Positions 54,528 through 56,921 of a stretch of DNA of 56,921 nt are shown here, one piece after another. The notes under the pieces are model-generated. The model saw nothing but the letters and a program-made list of their open reading frames with translations, did no database searches and was not told the DNA's origin. The translations under genes and the position numbers were made by a program. The DNA is from Sulfurimonas crateris (GTDB lineage: Bacteria > Campylobacterota > Campylobacteria > Campylobacterales > Sulfurimonadaceae), in NCBI GenBank assembly GCA_945883795.1, contig CAMCYC010000010.1, positions 1 to 56,921 on the forward strand. Reading direction: 5' to 3'. Position 1 is the stretch's first letter. Every line of letters begins with the position of its first letter.

Positions 54528-54577
54528 TTTTCTTGTTCCAATGTTCTGCGTTGGAATGCATATAATTCATAGCTTCA
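54528..54577 (+). repeat. MITE/REP-like element, truncated copy 2
   Basis: TTTTCTTGTTCCAATG and TCTGCGTTGGAATGCAT match the left half of copies 1 and 3. The right hairpin and right terminal repeat are missing, and the sequence diverges after about 54577. It lies just upstream of the three-gene cassette, so the cassette is bracketed by copies. Confidence 0.75.
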
Positions 54578-54598
54578 TAAAAGAGTGCCTGACGCCCT

Positions 54599-54715
54599 CG
54601 TTATTATTTTACGACTTCGACGAATTAGACACACCCTCCCCATGTAAAAAGATATTTTACTTGATAGTTCACACGGTAGGGGTATGTCGAAGTCGTCTAA
54701 TTCGTTATTATTTTA
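54599..54715. repeat. rearranged palindrome bounded by a 13 bp direct repeat
   Basis: CGTTATTATTTTA occurs at 54599-54611 and again at 54703-54715. Between them the left side reads GACTTCGAC then GAATTAGAC, and the reverse complement of the right side reads GAATTAGAC then GACTTCGAC: the same two 9-mers in swapped order. CCTCCCC and GGGG also face each other. The stretch 54456-54855 contains only this and the adjoining repeats, and no gene that I can support. Confidence 0.6.
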
Positions 54716-54797
54716 GAAATTATATCCCTGTGGGTGAATCTCCACTTTTTAACTTCTTAGTGAATCTCTACTCACATGGGTGTTTTTAAAGTGGATG
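54715..54797. repeat. second hairpin element, copy A
   Basis: It begins AGAAATTATATCCCTGTG and continues GGTGAATCTCCAC; CTCACATGGGTG and TTTTAAAGTGGA follow as facing arms. It shares its opening 18 bases exactly with copy B at 55879-55968. The right arm contains GAATCTC where copy B has the inverse, GAGATTC, so this copy is internally rearranged. Confidence 0.65.
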
Positions 54798-54855
54798 TTT
54801 AAGATGTATAGAATCAGCTTATTATCAAAATGCTAAATCCTGAAATGATACCATC

Positions 54856-55116
54856 CTAAGCTACATGCTTATTCATGTCAAATTTTTTATCAGTATCATA
54901 GACTTTAAAAGTGCCATCTTTGATTTTTTGAATAGCTGATTCTACTCTATTTTTTAAAAGATAAATCTCGTTGTAATTATCATCTAACAATAATTCAAAC
55001 AATCCACTTTCCAAATCATTATCCAAATGCATACCTTTTTCATTTGAAACCACTGCTAATTGAGTTAATAACTCATTTGTTTGATTAAACAAAGTTTCAA
55101 TGTTTTGTTTGCTCAT
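54856..55116 (-). CDS. small helical partner of the JAB-like protein
   Basis: An 86-residue, acidic, helical protein (NQTNELLTQLAVVSNEKG, then ESGLFELLLDDN) with no domain I recognise. Its start lies 20 nt inside the end of the JAB-like gene, so the two are translationally coupled. Immunity protein, antitoxin or accessory subunit are all possible. ATG start; AAGGATATTTATT lies upstream within the partner gene. Confidence 0.6.
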   Translation of the reverse strand: MSKQNIETLFNQTNELLTQLAVVSNEKGMHLDNDLESGLFELLLDDNYNEIYLLKNRVESAIQKIKDGTFKVYDTDKKFDMNKHVA

Positions 55117-55798
55117 AATAAATATCCTTTGTAGAGTTTGAGAATATCGACATTATAAAATGATGATACTCTAATGTGCCTTGTGTTCGTGTAAAAACTT
55201 CAGTTTCTACTAACTTGCGAATCACTGCTGAGGCTTCTATTTGTGCTTCCTTGTATTTTAACACAAGTTCATTGATGTTTTTATTACTTTTAATAATTAG
55301 TCTGTAATATGTCCCCTTACCTGAGAACGCTATAATCTCTGTTAAACCCTTTTGCACAGCTAACATGACATCTTGAAAACTCAATGTTGAACCAGATGGA
55401 TGATTATGAATTAGTTTATTTCCCTTCATCATATTACATTCTGCTTCAGTAAACATCACTGAACTTTCACCACCAAGCTTCTCAAACACAACTTTATTAT
55501 CTTTACCAATAACAATAGCCATCTCTTTATTATTGCCTGTCTCTTTTAAGATTTGATTCTTATAAGGTTTATACAATTTATATTCATCAGCCTTATAGTT
55601 TTTTGTGTAAGTATGATTCTTAGCAATAGTAATAATCTCTTGCACCCTAGCATCACCCAAAGCAAAAGCTTTATTGCGTCTTTTTTCTTGTCCAACATCT
55701 GATAAACTGTTCATGTCGGAATTATATCTCAAAAGGCAACTCTCCACCTCTCTCATAGTCTGTCTAGTATAGAGTTTTGTTGGTGTATGGATTCCCAC
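55097..55798 (-). CDS. JAB/MPN-like metallopeptidase domain protein
   Basis: A protein of up to 233 residues. The C-terminal half has KLGGE followed by KLIHNHPSGSTLSFQD, i.e. H-x-H-P ... S-x-x-D, the zinc-binding pattern of JAB/MPN peptidases. The spacing between the second His and Ser is six residues, as I recall for phage-associated JAB-like domains, not seven as in RadC. The N-terminal 80 residues match nothing I know. The start is uncertain: GTG at 55798, ATG at 55756 or ATG at 55714 (MNSLSDVGQEKRR); none has a clear ribosome site. It lies inside the repeat-rich island. Confidence 0.6.
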   Translation of the reverse strand: MGIHTPTKLYTRQTMREVESCLLRYNSDMNSLSDVGQEKRRNKAFALGDARVQEIITIAKNHTYTKNYKADEYKLYKPYKNQILKETGNNKEMAIVIGKDNKVVFEKLGGESSVMFTEAECNMMKGNKLIHNHPSGSTLSFQDVMLAVQKGLTEIIAFSGKGTYYRLIIKSNKNINELVLKYKEAQIEASAVIRKLVETEVFTRTQGTLEYHHFIMSIFSNSTKDIYYEQTKH

Positions 55799-55878
55799 CT
55801 CAAGAGAGGATAGAACGAAATAATGTGTAACAACTCATTTATTAACCAAAATAGCACTATTTGATGGAAAAGCGGTTA

Positions 55879-55968
55879 AGAAATTATATCCCTGTGAGTG
55901 AATCTCTAAATTTTAACCCTTAAATTTATCATACATGTTATAAAAGTGGAGATTCACTCACAAGGGTG
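55879..55968. repeat. second hairpin element, copy B
   Basis: AGAAATTATATCCCTGTG opens the element. CCCTGTGAGTGAATCTC at 55890-55906 pairs with GAGATTCACTCACAAGGG at 55949-55966, with a single inserted base, giving a stem of about 17 bp around an AT-rich 42 nt centre. This looks like a small non-autonomous element. With copy 3 of the other repeat it fills the 55799-56028 gap, which has no gene. Confidence 0.75.
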
Positions 55969-55980
55969 TATTTCGGGCTA

Positions 55981-56076
55981 TTTTTCTTGTTCCAATGCTC
56001 TGCGTTGGAATACATACAATTCCTAACTTCATGTATATATCCATTCCCACGCTGGAGCGATGGGAACGAGTGAAAA
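55981..56076 (+). repeat. MITE/REP-like element, copy 3
   Basis: A near full-length copy of the element at 53554-53646, same orientation: TTTTTCTTGTTCC, the TTCCAATGC/GCGTTGGAA hairpin, then CATTCCCACGC and GATGGGAACGAG. Terminal repeats are less perfect than in copy 1. Its right 48 bp form the 3' end of the helix-turn-helix gene at 56029-56253. Confidence 0.82.
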
Positions 56077-56253
56077 TGGCTCATTTAGGATTATCGCCGT
56101 TTTGATAGCTTCAATCATACTCCCATTTCTTTTGAGCGTTGCAATACTGATATTGATACTCTTAGATAATTGCTTTTGAGTGTAATCATGATAACCCTCC
56201 TTCATAAGAAACCTGATACCTTGAGCAATTCTTAATGCTGTTTTATTTGTCAT
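56029..56253 (-). CDS. short helix-turn-helix protein ending inside a repeat
   Basis: A 74-residue frame with a plausible helix-turn-helix at about 24-46 (YTQKQLSKSINISIATLKRN) preceded by an amphipathic helix. The last 16 or so residues (about from SLVPIAPAWEWIYT) are encoded by repeat copy 3, so the present stop codon is provided by the element and the protein was probably longer before insertion. It may be a DNA-binding regulator or a decayed fragment. Only a weak AAGG ribosome site precedes the ATG. Confidence 0.5.
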   Translation of the reverse strand: MTNKTALRIAQGIRFLMKEGYHDYTQKQLSKSINISIATLKRNGSMIEAIKTAIILNEPFSLVPIAPAWEWIYT

Positions 56254-56319
56254 GATGTGCCTTATTTGATTGAATGGAGAGCGTTGGAATAAGTAAAAAA
56301 AATTAATTATATATCACTT

Positions 56320-56466
56320 CTAGCTCCAGCAGATAATCCCACATACGAACTGAAATAGCATTACACTTACGAATAAAATTACAACAATTTTTAGTCCGGA
56401 TTTTAGCCTTTTTGATTCTATAACTTCATTAATCACATTATCTATTTTATTGTTATCTTCTTTCAT
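56320..56466 (-). CDS. 48-residue single-helix membrane peptide
   Basis: A small complete frame: AGAGGATAG ribosome site, ATG, charged N-terminal half (MKEDNNKIDNVINEVIESKR), then a hydrophobic helix at about 25-46 (IVVILFVSVMLFQFVCGII) ending Cys-Trp-Ser. Topology would leave the charged end in the cytoplasm. It resembles small membrane peptides of mobile elements or toxins, but I recognise no family. It accounts for the centre of the 56254-56583 gap, which otherwise holds a GAGCGTTGGAATAA fragment like the first repeat. Confidence 0.5.
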   Translation of the reverse strand: MKEDNNKIDNVINEVIESKRLKSGLKIVVILFVSVMLFQFVCGIICWS

Positions 56467-56583
56467 TTTCTATCCTCTTTATATAAATTTCGCTCCACTA
56501 TACCCAAACCCACAATAAAAACACCCAATATCCATCTCATGTAACAAACAGTAACACTAAATATCAAAAGTCTCAAAAAAGTC

Positions 56584-56921
56584 TCAAAACTGCATTATTT
56601 CACTTTTTTGCAATTTGCTTACAACTATTTCTCCATTTCTATGTTTCTCAATTCTTTTTTTTACACCAAAATAAACACTTTTTATATCACTAATAAACTG
56701 GGTGACAAACGCTTTTATATCTATCTCTTTGCTTTTAAATAGCTCTTTTGTCCATGTTAAAAAGATTGTTTTGGGGTTGAATGTTTTTTTAAATCTTTGA
56801 TAAGTTCTAATAGAGATATTTGATAATTGAGTCACTTCGCTGTTTGTTGGGTTTGTTTTGCCTTTTTCAAAGAGTTTCATAAGTGATGTCATGATGTTTT
56901 GAGATTGCTTTTCTTTGCGTG
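56584..56921 (-). CDS. unknown protein with helix-turn-helix-like segment, possibly cut by the window edge
   Basis: At least 102 residues from an ATG at 56892, but the frame stays open to the last base (upstream codons read RKEKQSQNI), so the true start may be outside. TNSEVTQLSNISIRTYQRFKK at about residues 16-36 looks like a helix-turn-helix, and the remainder is helical and basic. It could be a regulator or a plasmid/phage-type DNA-binding protein. No ribosome site is seen before the 56892 ATG, which favours a longer gene. Confidence 0.5.
   Translation of the reverse strand, partial: RKEKQSQNIMTSLMKLFEKGKTNPTNSEVTQLSNISIRTYQRFKKTFNPKTIFLTWTKELFKSKEIDIKAFVTQFISDIKSVYFGVKKRIEKHRNGEIVVSKLQKSEIMQF

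Noticed and set aside
54541-54789. Plus-strand frame of 82 codons across the repeat cluster 54528-54797
   Set aside because: It is composed entirely of repeat sequence and has no ribosome site or homology I recognise.
55097-55798. RadC DNA-repair-like protein
   Set aside because: It shares HNHPSG with RadC but has six rather than seven residues before the Ser, lacks the RadC N-terminal helix-hairpin-helix region, and has a different downstream sequence.
53554-56076. CRISPR array
   Set aside because: The repeats are about 95 bp with terminal inverted repeats, irregularly spaced by genes, and no cas genes are present.

Overview
The window is AT-rich (roughly one third GC by eye), densely packed DNA. 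Its gene content and gene orders point to a free-living member of the Campylobacterota, probably a Sulfurimonas-like organism. From memory, several blocks match orders known in Campylobacter and relatives: topA-bioB-antiporter, cheZ-U32 peptidase-purE-DUF3972, dapB-purF, prohibitin-ilvE, fliK-flhX, and glcD next to a PgbA-like protein. No database search was possible, so product names rest on motifs and family knowledge. I found no rRNA, tRNA or CRISPR array.

Layout. 1-756: 3' end of a large surface protein. 932-5384: a CNNM/CorC-type membrane protein, then a minus-strand trio (methyltransferase, asparagine synthetase-like amidotransferase, sugar transferase) that looks like the edge of a surface-glycan locus. 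5501-11338: a periplasmic sugar-binding protein coupled to a GGDEF/EAL enzyme, then panE, msrA and a flavoprotein. 11335-16680: minus-strand topA, yfcE-like phosphodiesterase, bioB, cation antiporter, a short AMMECR1-like protein and a possible 34-residue peptide. 16764-21830: a hybrid kinase/HPt protein feeding a REC-PAS-GGDEF regulator. 22017-27711: a chemoreceptor, then the cheZ-U32-purE-DUF3972-DUF89 block. 27791-38700: metabolism and redox (hisJ, trxA/trxB, dapB, purF, hisIE, ilvE), a haemoglobin, a prohibitin and a tRNA-modifying DTW protein. 38850-41591: a 45-residue hyperacidic protein, a FliK-like hook-length protein containing 115-residue tandem repeats, and FlhX. 41650-50774: a GNAT-nitrilase fusion, short ComEC, YihY, GlcD, a PgbA-like protein, a second binding-protein/GGDEF pair and an AEC transporter. 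50829-53478: a secreted beta-propeller protein and a small lipoprotein.

53480 to the end is an accessory island. It holds three copies of a 93-96 bp terminal-inverted-repeat element, two copies of a second hairpin element, and a rearranged palindrome. Between these sit a three-gene overlapping cassette ending in a TumE/DUF6516-like toxin candidate, a JAB/MPN-like protein with a small partner, a helix-turn-helix gene whose 3' end lies inside a repeat, and a 48-residue membrane peptide. This is the most likely place for an undescribed system.

Functionally, the window is rich in signalling: three GGDEF proteins, two of them paired with periplasmic binding proteins and one with a phosphorelay kinase, plus a chemoreceptor, a CheZ-like phosphatase and flagellar hook-length genes.
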